DNA from: QHVT01 sp036389275
GTDB taxonomy: Bacteria; Acidobacteriota; Thermoanaerobaculia; Gp7-AA8
Direction of reading: 5' to 3'
Assembly: GCA_036389275.1 (NCBI GenBank)
Contig: DASVQE010000012.1
Span: 62,001-126,000, forward strand
Length of the DNA: 64,000 nt
The notes beneath the pieces are model-generated. The model was not told the origin of the DNA. It made no database searches and saw only the letters and a list, made by a program, of their open reading frames with translations. How positions within the stretch are numbered: position 1 is the first letter of the stretch; each line of letters begins with the position of its first letter. Shown here piece by piece: positions 8,867 to 18,196 of this stretch. A program made the translations under genes and the position numbers.

Positions 8867-9502
8867 ATGCTCGTACGCACCATCGAAACGACGGTTCACG
8901 GACGCTATCTCCTCGACGAGCGCGGCGACGACCTGCTGATCGGCTTTCACGGCTACGGCGAGAGCGCGGAGTCGCATCTCGCCGAGCTGCAGCGCATCCC
9001 CGAGATCGACTCCTGGTCGCTCGCCGCCGTGCAGGCGCTGCATCCGTTCTACGTCCGCAGCAGCGGGCAGGTGGTGGCGAACTGGATGACCAGTCAGGAT
9101 CGCGAGCTCGCCATCGCCGACAACATCGCTTACGTCCGCCGGGTCATCGACGCGCTGCCGCGCCGCGGCCGCCTGGCGCTCCTGGGCTTCTCCCAAGGCG
9201 CGCAGATGGCCGTGCGCGCCGCCGCCTACGCCGCGCATGCCGACGGACTGATCCTTCTGGGCGGCGACATTCCACCCGAGATCCACGCGGAGGAGAGCGT
9301 GCGATTGCCGCCGACGCTGCTCGCGCGCGGACTCCACGACGAGTGGATGACCGTGGAAAAGTTCACGAAAGACTTGAACTTTGTGGAGCGGCGCGCCGCG
9401 GTGGTCACGCACGTCTTCGACGGCGGCCACGAATGGACGGAGGAGTTTCGCACCGCCGCCGGGGAGTTCCTGCGCGGCCTGAAACGTTCTCACGTCGCCT
9501 GA
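8867..9502 (+). CDS. Phospholipase/carboxylesterase-type alpha/beta hydrolase
   Basis: A 211-residue alpha/beta hydrolase of the carboxylesterase/phospholipase 2 type. It has an oxyanion-hole motif FHGYGES, the nucleophile elbow GFSQG, an aspartate in RGLHDEW and the catalytic histidine in GGHEWT, so the triad is complete. Such enzymes hydrolyse short-chain esters or thioesters or lysophospholipids in the cytoplasm; there is no signal peptide. ATG 8867 is chosen over GTG 8855. The stop TGA overlaps the uvrC ATG by one base, so the two are coupled. Confidence 0.85.
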   Translation: MLVRTIETTVHGRYLLDERGDDLLIGFHGYGESAESHLAELQRIPEIDSWSLAAVQALHPFYVRSSGQVVANWMTSQDRELAIADNIAYVRRVIDALPRRGRLALLGFSQGAQMAVRAAAYAAHADGLILLGGDIPPEIHAEESVRLPPTLLARGLHDEWMTVEKFTKDLNFVERRAAVVTHVFDGGHEWTEEFRTAAGEFLRGLKRSHVA

Positions 9503-11325
9503 TGTCCGAGCGTCTCGATCGTCTGAAAGCGCGCCTCAAGGAGCTGCCCGAGCGGCCCGGGGTCTACCTGCACAAGAACGCCGAAGGGCAGGTGATCTAC
9601 GTCGGCAAGGCGCGCAATCTCCGCAACCGCGTCACCTCGTACCTGGTCGGCCGCGGCGCGCGCGACACGAAGACGATGTCGCTGATCAACGAGATCGAAG
9701 GCATCGATTTCGTCACGACGAACAACGAGCTCGAGGCCATCCTCCTCGAGAACAGCCTCATCAAGACGCACCAGCCGCGCTACAACATCCTTCTTCGCGA
9801 CGACAAGAGCTATCCGTACATCAAAGTGACCGTGACCGAGGACTATCCGCGGGTGGTCTTCACCCGTCGCATCGACCGGAAGAAGGGCGATCTCTACTAC
9901 GGTCCGTTCTTCGCCGGCACGGCGCGCCGCATCCTCAAGCTGATCGCCGATCAGTTCAAGCTGCGCAGTTGCGACCTCGACATCGTCGAGGGCAAAAACG
10001 CGCTGCCGCGGCCGTGTCTCTACTACGACATGCATCAATGCCTCGGGCCGTGCGTGGTCGGCCTCACCGCCACCGAGGCGTATCGGGAGATGGTCGATGA
10101 CGTCGTGCTGTTCCTCAGCGGCAAGTCGAAGGAGCTGCAGGACCGGCTGAGCGCGCGCATGTATCGCGCGGCGGAAGAGGAGAGCTTCGAGGTCGCCTCG
10201 TACTACCGCGATCTGATTCGCACCGTCGAGCGGATTCAGGCCGAGCAGCAGGTGGCCTCCGCGGAAGACGAGGACATGGACGTGTGGGGTCTGTACGAGG
10301 AAGGCTGCGACGTGGCCGTGCAGCTCTTCGTCATCCGCGACGGCAACGTCGTCGACCGCCGCGAGCTGTTCTGGGAGAAGATCGACGAGTACCAGCCCGG
10401 CTACTTCCTAGGCGAGATCCTGCAGCGCTACTACCAGGACAACCTCTTCATCCCGCACGAGATCCTGATCCCGTTCGAGGTCGAGGAGCGCGAGCTGCTG
10501 ACCGAGTTCCTCGCCACGCAGGCGCATCGCAAGGTGAATCTGCGCGTGCCGCAGCGCGGCAAAGGCGTCGACCGCATCGAGCTGGCCACCCGCAACGCGC
10601 GCCTCTCGCACGAGTCGCGCTTCCGCAAGTCGCAGCAGGATCGCCTGCAGATCGGCGCGGCGCGGCTGGCCGAAGCGATCGGCTTCGCCGAGCGCGAGCT
10701 GCAGAAGATCGAGTCGTTCGACATCTCGAACATCCAGGGCACCGACTCCGTCGCCGGCATGGTCGTCCTCGACCGCGGCAAGTTCGACAAGAACCAGTAC
10801 CGCGTCTTCAACATCAAGACGGTGGAAGGCGCGGACGACTTCCGCTCGATGGCCGAGGCGGTGGATCGGCGGTATCGAAGACTCGTCGACGAGAAAAAGC
10901 CGCTGCCGGACATGATCCTGATCGACGGCGGACGCGGACAGCTCAACGCGGCGCTGGCGGCGCTGAACAAACTCGGCATCGAGGAGATCCCGATCGCCGG
11001 CCTGGCGAAGCGCGAAGAGGAGATCTACGTGCCCGATCGCGAGGAGCCGATCCGCCTCGATCGTCACGATCCGGCGCTGCAACTGCTGCAGATGGTGCGC
11101 GACGAGACGCACCGCTTCGCCGTCTCTTCGCACCGCCGCCGCCGCTCGAAACGGACGCTGCACAGCGCGCTCGACGATCTGCCGGGCATCGGCGAGAAGC
11201 GCAAGCGCCTGCTCATCGAGCGCTTCGGCAGCGTCTCCGCGATCAAGCAGGCGTCGGCGCAGGATCTGATGAATGTTCTCGGCCGCAAGGTAGGGCAGGT
11301 CGTTTGGGATGAATTGCACGCGTAG
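9502..11325 (+). CDS. uvrC: Excinuclease ABC subunit C (UvrC)
   Basis: UvrC makes the dual incisions in nucleotide excision repair. The 607-residue protein starts with the GIY-YIG 3'-nuclease domain (RPGVYLHKNAEGQVIYVGKA), then has a UVR motif (ESFEVASYYRDLIRTVERI) that binds UvrB. The RNase H-like 5'-nuclease half follows (SFDISNIQGTDSVAGMVV and LIDGGRGQLNAA), and a C-terminal helix-hairpin-helix pair ends it (LDDLPGIGEKRKRLLIERFG). A much longer frame extends upstream, but the family start MSERLDRLK at 9502 overlaps the esterase stop and is clearly right. Confidence 0.98.
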   Translation: MSERLDRLKARLKELPERPGVYLHKNAEGQVIYVGKARNLRNRVTSYLVGRGARDTKTMSLINEIEGIDFVTTNNELEAILLENSLIKTHQPRYNILLRDDKSYPYIKVTVTEDYPRVVFTRRIDRKKGDLYYGPFFAGTARRILKLIADQFKLRSCDLDIVEGKNALPRPCLYYDMHQCLGPCVVGLTATEAYREMVDDVVLFLSGKSKELQDRLSARMYRAAEEESFEVASYYRDLIRTVERIQAEQQVASAEDEDMDVWGLYEEGCDVAVQLFVIRDGNVVDRRELFWEKIDEYQPGYFLGEILQRYYQDNLFIPHEILIPFEVEERELLTEFLATQAHRKVNLRVPQRGKGVDRIELATRNARLSHESRFRKSQQDRLQIGAARLAEAIGFAERELQKIESFDISNIQGTDSVAGMVVLDRGKFDKNQYRVFNIKTVEGADDFRSMAEAVDRRYRRLVDEKKPLPDMILIDGGRGQLNAALAALNKLGIEEIPIAGLAKREEEIYVPDREEPIRLDRHDPALQLLQMVRDETHRFAVSSHRRRRSKRTLHSALDDLPGIGEKRKRLLIERFGSVSAIKQASAQDLMNVLGRKVGQVVWDELHA

Positions 11326-11347
11326 TCGCGTGCGATAATCCGCGCCC

Positions 11348-13282
11348 ATGCTGGAAGGCGAAATCAGCGAGATCGATCTGGTAGCGCGGCTCGTGGAGCT
11401 TTGGCGCGAGCAGTTCACCGGGGCGATCCGCTTCGAGAACGACGGGATCATCAAGATCGTTTACTTCAAAGGCGGCGACGTGCTCTCCGCGAGCACGAAC
11501 GACCGCGCCGACTCGATCGACGAGATCCTCATGCGCGCGGGCAAGGTCTCGCGCGAGCACGTGAAGCAGGCGCTCGCGAAGCGGAAAGAAAGCGAGACGC
11601 TCGGCGACGCGCTGCTGAACCTCGGCTTCATCACGCGCAAGGAGCTCACCTGGGCGCGGCGCGTTCAGGTGGTCGGCGTGATCCGCTCGATCGCCGCCTG
11701 GACGGCAGGATCGTTCACCATCGTGGCCGACTATCTGCCGAAGCGCGACGAGGGAACGCTCTTCCCGCTGCCGCAGGTGCTGGTCGAGCTGATCGTGACC
11801 GAGCAAGACCGCGCCCGTTTCGAGCGGGCCATGGACGGCGGTCAGGCGGTGTTCGCCAAGTCCGCCGATTTCGACGAAGTCTTCCGCCGCCTCGGCCTGA
11901 ACGAAGATGCGGAGTCGATCGCGCGCGCCATCGACGGCGAGAAGAATGCCTCCGAGGTGGCGACGACGTCGGGCCACGACACATTCAACGTCTACAAGCT
12001 GCTGCACGCGCTGGCGACGCTCGGCGTGCTGACGCGCGTCGAGAACGTGGCCACGCCCGACTTTGCGCTCGATGACTTCGAAGGCGCCGGCGTGGCCGAT
12101 GCCGCCGATGTCTGGGCGGAAGCGCCGGCGGCGGACGAGCCGATGACGTTCGAGCTCGACGAGGCCGAGGCGGCCAGCCAGCCGACGCTCGAAGTGCCGG
12201 CGATGTCGTTTGACGAGACGGAGCTGCTGCCGGCGCCGGAGCTCGAGCCGGTGCGCAGCGAGCCGCCGATGTCGGCCTGGGACGATGACGACGACGACGC
12301 GACGGCGATCGCGCCGGGAATCGCCGCGGTCACGGCGGCAGCGCCGATGCCGGCCTGGGACACGCCGCCGCGCGAGCCGCTGGCGGTGCCGATGCCGGCG
12401 GAGATCGAGCCGCCGGTCGACGCGAGCGAAGAGCCGCAGTGGGGCTTCGACGAGGCGCAGCTCGAGACCGCGCGGCTGGCGACGGACGACGCGCCGCCGC
12501 CGATCACTCCGCAGCCGCCGCTCGGCGTGCGGCCGATGCGCGGCGCGCAGGTGTCGCGCAAGGAACGCAGCAGCCGCGGTCTCTGGATCGCGCTGCTGGC
12601 GATCCTGCTCCTCGGCGCCGCCGCGTACGGCGCGTTCATGTGGTGGCAAGGGCGTGAAGAAACCGCGCCGGTGGCGGTGGTGGCGACGAAGCGTCCCGCG
12701 CCGCGACCTGCTGCCGCGCCGCCGGTTGCGCCGGCAACGGAGACTGCAACGCCGCTCACGCAAACCGCGCCCACGAGCACGACCGAGCTCACCGCCGGTG
12801 CGCCCGTCGCCGCTCCGGCAGTGACGGCGACTCAGGCAGCGGCCACGCCGGCGGTACAGCCGCCCGCCGCCACCTCGACGCACGCTGCCGCGCCGCGCGC
12901 GCCGCTGCAAGTCACCGCCACCGCGCCTCCGCCGCCGCCCGCGGTCGCCGACAACACCAACACCGCCATGCCGAAGATCAACGCCAAGCCGACCGGCGAC
13001 GATCGCTCGCGCTACGACGCGATGGCGCGCGACTACGCGGCGAACCCGAACGGCAACTTCACCGTCCAGATCCAGATCCTCTGCGAGGCGGCGAACATCA
13101 CCAAGGCCATGCGCGACGGCGGCGGCAACGTCTGGTTCGTCCCGCAGAAGCTCGGCACGCGCTCCTGCTACCGCGTCTACTGGGGCCGCTACGCGACGCG
13201 CGCCGAGGCGCAGGCGGCGATGGCGCAGATCCCGGCGGCGCTGCGCGACCAGAGCGCGGCCGTGCGCGCAGTCGGGCGTTAG
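11348..13282 (+). CDS. DUF4388 (PATAN-like) protein with membrane helix and SPOR-like C-terminus
   Basis: A 644-residue three-part protein. Residues 1-150 resemble a DUF4388/PATAN domain (FTGAIRFENDGIIKIVYFKGGDVLSA then GKVSREHVKQAL), a cytoplasmic module found with gliding and two-component signalling proteins. A low-complexity Ala/Pro/Glu linker follows. One membrane helix lies near 411-431 (LWIALLAILLLGAAAYGAF), then a Pro/Ala/Thr-rich periplasmic spacer. Residues about 570-644 (FTVQIQILCEA, YRVYWGRYATRAEAQAA) match the SPOR fold, which binds glycan strands stripped of peptides at division sites. I infer a link between cytoplasmic signalling and the cell wall. It lies 22 bp after uvrC. Confidence 0.75.
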   Translation: MLEGEISEIDLVARLVELWREQFTGAIRFENDGIIKIVYFKGGDVLSASTNDRADSIDEILMRAGKVSREHVKQALAKRKESETLGDALLNLGFITRKELTWARRVQVVGVIRSIAAWTAGSFTIVADYLPKRDEGTLFPLPQVLVELIVTEQDRARFERAMDGGQAVFAKSADFDEVFRRLGLNEDAESIARAIDGEKNASEVATTSGHDTFNVYKLLHALATLGVLTRVENVATPDFALDDFEGAGVADAADVWAEAPAADEPMTFELDEAEAASQPTLEVPAMSFDETELLPAPELEPVRSEPPMSAWDDDDDDATAIAPGIAAVTAAAPMPAWDTPPREPLAVPMPAEIEPPVDASEEPQWGFDEAQLETARLATDDAPPPITPQPPLGVRPMRGAQVSRKERSSRGLWIALLAILLLGAAAYGAFMWWQGREETAPVAVVATKRPAPRPAAAPPVAPATETATPLTQTAPTSTTELTAGAPVAAPAVTATQAAATPAVQPPAATSTHAAAPRAPLQVTATAPPPPPAVADNTNTAMPKINAKPTGDDRSRYDAMARDYAANPNGNFTVQIQILCEAANITKAMRDGGGNVWFVPQKLGTRSCYRVYWGRYATRAEAQAAMAQIPAALRDQSAAVRAVGR

Positions 13283-13296
13283 CGACCGGGCACGCC

Positions 13297-13716
13297 ATGC
13301 CCTACCTCATCGACGGCTCCAACGTTCTCGGCGCGCAACGCCAGAGCGATGAGGCGAAGCGCGCCCTGGTGCGGTCGCTGGCTTCGTTCGCGCGTGCGAA
13401 GCGCACCCGCGTCACCTGCATCTTCGACGGCGTCGAGCCGCCCAGCTTCGCCCGCCACCTCGGCAGCGTCAGCGTCGTCTTCAGCGGCGCGCGCGAAGCC
13501 GACGAGCTGATCGCCGAGCGCGCTTCCAGCGGCCGCGGCTGGAGCGTCGTCACCTCCGACCGCGGGCTCGCCGCGCGCGTGCAGCGGCGGCAGGTCGAGG
13601 TCGTCACCACCGCCGCCTTTCTGCGCCTGCTCGAAGAGTCTGCCGGCAGCGACGAGGTCGCGCACGAAGACTGGGCCGCGTACTTTTCCGATCCGAAAAA
13701 CCGCACCGAATTTTGA
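13297..13716 (+). CDS. YacP-like NYN-domain protein (putative RNase)
   Basis: A 139-residue NYN-domain protein of the PIN/FLAP superfamily. The acidic residues fall where expected: the opening YLIDGSNVLG, TCIFDGVEPP, GAREADELIAE and VVTSDRGLAARV. YacP (Rae1) in Bacillus is a ribosome-associated endoribonuclease; activity here is inferred from family only. It follows the SPOR-type protein by 14 bp and is the last gene before a strong terminator. Confidence 0.82.
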   Translation: MPYLIDGSNVLGAQRQSDEAKRALVRSLASFARAKRTRVTCIFDGVEPPSFARHLGSVSVVFSGAREADELIAERASSGRGWSVVTSDRGLAARVQRRQVEVVTTAAFLRLLEESAGSDEVAHEDWAAYFSDPKNRTEF

Positions 13717-13740
13717 TGTCGGCGCGCCGACATTCTTTCT
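13717..13740 (+). terminator. Rho-independent terminator after the NYN gene
   Basis: A perfect 16-base palindrome TGTCGGCGCGCCGACA begins at the base after the stop codon and is followed by TTCTTTCT. GC-rich stem plus T-rich tail is the standard layout, and it separates the uvrC run from rnpB. Confidence 0.8.
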
Positions 13741-13826
13741 AACTCACTTAATCAGCAGCAATTTAGCAGTATCGATTTCATGTCGGCCGCTGGAACATTT
13801 TCCGTTGCGCCCTGTTATCGACTCGT

Positions 13827-14205
<379 letters not shown>

Positions 14206-14230
14206 ATCTTTCACTGCTACCATCCCGCGC

Positions 14231-15145
14231 GTGACTCTCGTTCGTCCGCGCGCGCTCCCGCGCCACGCACACATCGCCGTCCTGGCCGGCTCGTCTCCTT
14301 CCGACGCCGCACGCGTTGCCGACGGCGCCCACAACCTCGAGCGCCTCGGCCACCGCGTCACGCTCGCGCCCAACATCGCCGCGCGGCACCGCGGCTATCT
14401 CGCCGGCTCCGACGACGAGCGCGCCGAAATCCTCAACCGATTCTTCAGCTCTACCGAATACGACGCCTTCTTCTTCAGCCGCGGCGGCTACGGCATGATG
14501 CGCATCCTCGACCGCATCGATTACGCCGCCATCGCCGCCAATCCGCGTCCCGTAGTCGGCTTCAGCGACGTCACCGCATTGCACCAGGCCATGGCCTTAC
14601 ACGCGAACGTCGCCTCGTTTCACGGGCCGATGGTCAATCTCGATTTTCATAATGGACTGTCGCCCGATGTCGAGCGCTGGTTCTGGTCGATCCTCGGCGG
14701 CGATGCGCCGCTCGCGCGCTCGTTCAAAGAAGAAGACGTCGTCTGTGAAGGTGAGGCCGAGGGACTGCTGTTCGGCGGCTGCCTGTCGTTGATCTCCGCA
14801 TTGACCGCGACGCCGTATGACTACTGGATCGACGACGGCATCTGGTTCTGGGAAGACGTCGACGAGCCTGTCTATCGCATCGACCGTATGTTGACCCACC
14901 TGAGGCTGTCTGGCAGAATGCGCAGCATCCGAGGTGTGGTCATTGGAGCGCTGAAAAGCTGCGGGAACGAGCCGGAATTGCTCGATTTCCTGCGCGAATT
15001 CTTCGGGTCCAGCAACATCCCCGTCGTACGCAATCTGCCGTTCGGACATCATGGGAACAACCTCTTGATGCCGATCGGCGCGCCGGTCCGGCTCAGCACT
15101 CGCCAGCACACCTTCACGATCACGGAGCCTGTCGTCAGTCGATGA
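14231..15145 (+). CDS. LD-carboxypeptidase (peptidase family S66)
   Basis: A 304-residue cytoplasmic peptidase of the LdcA family, which removes the terminal D-alanine from muropeptide tetrapeptides during cell-wall recycling. The serine nucleophile is S112 in VVGFSDVTALH, the glutamate lies in WFWEDVDEPVYRIDRML and the histidine in LPFGHHGNN. No signal peptide is present. I use GTG 14231: the upstream in-frame ATG at 14147 lies inside the conserved 3' part of rnpB and would add an unrelated N-terminus. The stop overlaps the next gene's ATG by 4 bp. Confidence 0.88.
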   Translation: MTLVRPRALPRHAHIAVLAGSSPSDAARVADGAHNLERLGHRVTLAPNIAARHRGYLAGSDDERAEILNRFFSSTEYDAFFFSRGGYGMMRILDRIDYAAIAANPRPVVGFSDVTALHQAMALHANVASFHGPMVNLDFHNGLSPDVERWFWSILGGDAPLARSFKEEDVVCEGEAEGLLFGGCLSLISALTATPYDYWIDDGIWFWEDVDEPVYRIDRMLTHLRLSGRMRSIRGVVIGALKSCGNEPELLDFLREFFGSSNIPVVRNLPFGHHGNNLLMPIGAPVRLSTRQHTFTITEPVVSR

Positions 15146-15948
15146 GGCCCGAGTCACGCATGAAGGCAGTCTTCAAGACCACCGGCGGCGCCGGCCGCGA
15201 TCCGATCCGCGACGCGCAGCTCGTCTTCGCCGCCGGCGACCGCATCTTCGCCCAGGGCGAGCTCGGCACCGAGATGTTCATCATCCAGGATGGCGAGGTC
15301 GAGATCATCAAGCACATCGGCGGCGAGTCGCACGTGCTCTCGCGCTTGGAGAAAGGCGACTTCTTCGGCGAGATGGCCGTGCTCGAGGCCATGCCGCGCA
15401 CCGCGGACGCCGTCGCCGTCACCGAGGTGCGCGCGGTCGCCATCAACGGCTCGCGCTTCGACGAGATGCTGCGCAAAAACCCCGAAGTAGCGGTGCGCAT
15501 CATCCGCAAATATTCGAAGCGGCTGCGCGAGGCGAACGCGCTGCTCGAGAAACTCGCCGGCCGGGAAGTCGACGTCGATCACGTCGCCCTCGACGCCACC
15601 GTCGTCGCCCAGCCGGAGAAAGCGACCCGGCATCGTCTGGTCGACGTGGCCACCGGCACCGCCTTCTTCTTCAGCAACGGCGACGAAACCACCATCGGTA
15701 GAGCCGATCCGGTGACCGGAATCCTGCCGGACATCGATCTAACGCCTGTAGACACGAACCGCTCCGTCTCCCGCCGTCACGCCAAGATCATCAAGACCGG
15801 CGAGGACTATCACGTGCTCGAGGAAGTCGGCACCGTCAACGGCACGTACGTCAACGACCAGCGCATCCCGACCGGCGTTCCGGTCACGCTGCACAACGGC
15901 GACCTGCTGAAGATCGGTCTGATCTCGATGAAGACGGTCTTCGATTAG
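15142..15948 (+). CDS. Cyclic-nucleotide-binding plus FHA domain protein
   Basis: A 268-residue cytoplasmic regulator with two modules. Residues about 27-140 form a cNMP-binding domain (GELGTEMFIIQDGEVEI, then the phosphate-binding-cassette-like FFGEMAVLEAMPRTADAV). Residues about 175-265 form an FHA phosphothreonine-binding domain (TTIGRADP, SVSRRHAKI, GTVNGTYVNDQRI). There is no DNA-binding or catalytic domain, so it probably acts by binding phosphorylated partners in response to a nucleotide signal. Start 15142 overlaps the previous stop; the ATG at 15160 is an alternative. The stop TAG runs straight into the inverted repeat. Confidence 0.88.
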   Translation: MRPESRMKAVFKTTGGAGRDPIRDAQLVFAAGDRIFAQGELGTEMFIIQDGEVEIIKHIGGESHVLSRLEKGDFFGEMAVLEAMPRTADAVAVTEVRAVAINGSRFDEMLRKNPEVAVRIIRKYSKRLREANALLEKLAGREVDVDHVALDATVVAQPEKATRHRLVDVATGTAFFFSNGDETTIGRADPVTGILPDIDLTPVDTNRSVSRRHAKIIKTGEDYHVLEEVGTVNGTYVNDQRIPTGVPVTLHNGDLLKIGLISMKTVFD

Positions 15949-16026
15949 AACGTAGAACACGGAACGCGGAACACGGAACGAAGGCCGCGCCCCACGTTCC
16001 GTGTTCCGTGTTCCGCGTTCTACGTT
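15949..16026. repeat. Intergenic inverted repeat built of GGAACAC/GGAACGC heptamers
   Basis: Two 32-base arms (15949-15980 and 15995-16026) flank a 14-base loop. Each arm is a short array of 7-base units of the form GGAACAC or GGAACGC, and the arms are complementary apart from the order of the A/G variants. The element begins directly after the TAG of the cNMP/FHA gene and ends 26 bases before recG. As RNA it would form a long hairpin. A single arm of the same sequence occurs at 37118-37138, so this is a dispersed repeat. Confidence 0.85.
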
Positions 16027-16052
16027 CCGCAGAGCGGCCGCATTCGTCGACA

Positions 16053-18146
16053 ATGTTGCACGTGCCGCTTTCTCCCGACACCGAGCTGCAGTTCGTCAAA
16101 GGCGTCGGCCCCGGCCGCGGCGCGGCGCTCGAGGCGGCGGGACTGAAGACGCTCCGCGACCTTCTTCTCTTCTTTCCCTTTCGCTACGAAGACCGCCGCC
16201 ATCCGGCGCGCATCGCCGACCTGGGGCGCTCGATCGACGTGCCGGTGCTGCTGCGCGGCCGGGTCATGTCGGCGCACGCGAGCATCACCAAGTTCAAGCG
16301 GATGAAACTCTTCGAGGCGGTGCTCGACGACGGCACCGGCTCGGTGAAGCTGGTCTGGTTCAAGCAACCGTGGCTCGCTGAACAGATCGCCCGCGGCGAC
16401 CGCCTCTCCGTCTACGGCGCGCCGCGCGCGAGCGGCAGCCGCGGCCTAGTCATCGAGAGTCCCGACTGGGAAAAGTTCGAAGGGTCGGAGGAAGAGGAAG
16501 GCGCGGTCGTCCCGATCTACTCGAAGGTGGCGAACGTGCCGCCGAAGGCCTTGCGGCGGATCGTGGAGCGCGCGCTCGAGACCTTGCCGCAGCTCGAAGA
16601 TCCGTTGCACGAGGATCTGCGCGCGCGGCTCGGCGTGATCCCGCTGGCCGAGGCACTCGCCGAATTGCATCAGCCGCGCGAGCTCACGCCGGAGTTTCTC
16701 TCGCGCCGCTCCCCGGCGCATCTGCGGGTCATCCTGCAGGAGTTCTTCACACTGCAGCTCGCGCTGCGCGTGCGCCGCGCCACCGAGGAGACGCGGACGA
16801 AGGCGCGGCGCATCGAGATCGACGACGCGCTGCGCGACGAGGTGAAGCGCATCCTCCCGTTCCGCCTCACCACTGCACAGAAACGTGTGCTACGCGAAAT
16901 TGCCGACGACCTGCGCGCGGAGCGCCCGATGTACCGCTTGCTGCAGGGCGACGTCGGCAGCGGCAAGACCATCGTCGCGCTCATCGCGGCGATCATCATG
17001 ATCCGCAACGGGCATCAGGTGGCGCTGCTCGCGCCGACGGAAATCCTGGTCGAGCAGCACTATCAGCGAATTCGTCAACTAGTTGACCATCCCGGCACGA
17101 CCAACCGTCTGGTCATCGCCCGCGGCACCGGCTCGATGTCCGCCGGCGAGCGGCGCACGCTCGTGGCCGGGCTGCGCGACGGCTTCATCCAACTCGTCGT
17201 CGGCACGCATGCCATCCTCGAAGAGAAGGTCGCCTTCCGCTCCCTCGGCCTGGCCATCGTCGACGAGCAGCATCGCTTCGGCGTCGAGCAGCGCCAGAAA
17301 CTCTTCGCCAAAGGCGCCGAGCCCGACATCCTGGTGATGACCGCCACGCCCATTCCGCGTTCGCTCGCGCTGGCCGTCTACGGAGATCTCGAGCTCTCCG
17401 TCATCGACGAGCTGCCGCCGGGACGGCAGAAGATCAAGACCGCCGTCCGCGCCGCGCACGAGGTCGACCGCGTCTACGACTTTCTCGACGGCGAGATCGC
17501 CGCCGGCGCGCAGGCGTACATCGTCTATCCGATCATCGAGGAGTCGGAGAAATCGAACCTCAAGCCGCTCTCGCAAGGCTTCGAAACGGTGCGCACCCGC
17601 TTTCCGAACCGCCGCGTGGCCATGATGCACGGCCGCATGAAGAGCGACGAGAAGGAAGAGACGATGCAGCGCTTCAAGCGCGGCGAGATCGACATCCTCG
17701 TCGCGACGACCGTGATCGAAGTCGGCATCGACGTGCCGAATGCGTCGATGATGCTGATCGTCGACGCCGACCGCTTCGGCCTCTCGCAGTTGCATCAGTT
17801 GCGCGGCCGCGTCGGCCGCGGCGAGCGGAAGTCGTACTGCGTGCTGCTGCACGACGATCAGATCGCGGGCGAGGCGAGGGATCGCCTGGCGCGCTTCGAA
17901 GCGTCGCGCGACGGGTTCGAAGTGGCGGAGCAGGATCTGCAGCTCCGCGGCCCCGGCGAGTTCCTCGGCACGCGGCAATCGGGCGCGACGCGCTTCCGCC
18001 TCGGCCACATCCTCCGCGACTACGACCTGATGGAACGCGCGCGCGATCTCGCCATCGAAGTGGTGAACGAGAACCTGCCGCGCGCCGAGTCGGTCGCGCG
18101 CGCGCTCCTCGGCGTCCCCGTTCCCGAAGCGACCGCGCGCGACTGA
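16053..18146 (+). CDS. recG: ATP-dependent DNA helicase RecG
   Basis: RecG remodels stalled replication forks and branch-migrates Holliday junctions. The 697-residue protein has an N-terminal wedge/OB region (TELQFVKGVGPGRGAALEAA; LRGRVMSAHASITKF), Walker A GDVGSGKT at 299-306, the DEQH box at 404-407, the motif IV-VI region QLRGRVGRGERKSYC and the C-terminal LQLRGPGEFLGTRQSG motif typical of RecG. An upstream in-frame start at 16008 lies inside the inverted repeat and is rejected. The next gene begins 50 bp downstream. Confidence 0.97.
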   Translation: MLHVPLSPDTELQFVKGVGPGRGAALEAAGLKTLRDLLLFFPFRYEDRRHPARIADLGRSIDVPVLLRGRVMSAHASITKFKRMKLFEAVLDDGTGSVKLVWFKQPWLAEQIARGDRLSVYGAPRASGSRGLVIESPDWEKFEGSEEEEGAVVPIYSKVANVPPKALRRIVERALETLPQLEDPLHEDLRARLGVIPLAEALAELHQPRELTPEFLSRRSPAHLRVILQEFFTLQLALRVRRATEETRTKARRIEIDDALRDEVKRILPFRLTTAQKRVLREIADDLRAERPMYRLLQGDVGSGKTIVALIAAIIMIRNGHQVALLAPTEILVEQHYQRIRQLVDHPGTTNRLVIARGTGSMSAGERRTLVAGLRDGFIQLVVGTHAILEEKVAFRSLGLAIVDEQHRFGVEQRQKLFAKGAEPDILVMTATPIPRSLALAVYGDLELSVIDELPPGRQKIKTAVRAAHEVDRVYDFLDGEIAAGAQAYIVYPIIEESEKSNLKPLSQGFETVRTRFPNRRVAMMHGRMKSDEKEETMQRFKRGEIDILVATTVIEVGIDVPNASMMLIVDADRFGLSQLHQLRGRVGRGERKSYCVLLHDDQIAGEARDRLARFEASRDGFEVAEQDLQLRGPGEFLGTRQSGATRFRLGHILRDYDLMERARDLAIEVVNENLPRAESVARALLGVPVPEATARD

Positions 18147-18176
18147 GGCGCGAAGCCGTCGGCCTCCGCCCGACCG

Positions 18177-18194
18177 CGGCATGAGAAAATGCCG
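18177..18194 (+). promoter_or_regulatory. Small hairpin just upstream of the STAND gene start
   Basis: CGGCAT and ATGCCG pair around the loop GAGAAA, ending two bases before the ATG at 18197. The only purine-rich stretch that could serve as a ribosome-binding site is in the loop, so the hairpin could limit translation of the STAND protein. It is short and may be chance. Confidence 0.35.
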
Positions 18195-18196
18195 GA

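Noticed and set aside
13741..13826. Well-defined promoter for rnpB
   Set aside because: TTATCG about 10 bases before the RNA could be a -10 box, but no convincing -35 is present, so I did not annotate it.
15949..16026. CRISPR array
   Set aside because: The repeated units are 7 bases with no spacers and form an inverted pair; no cas genes are present.
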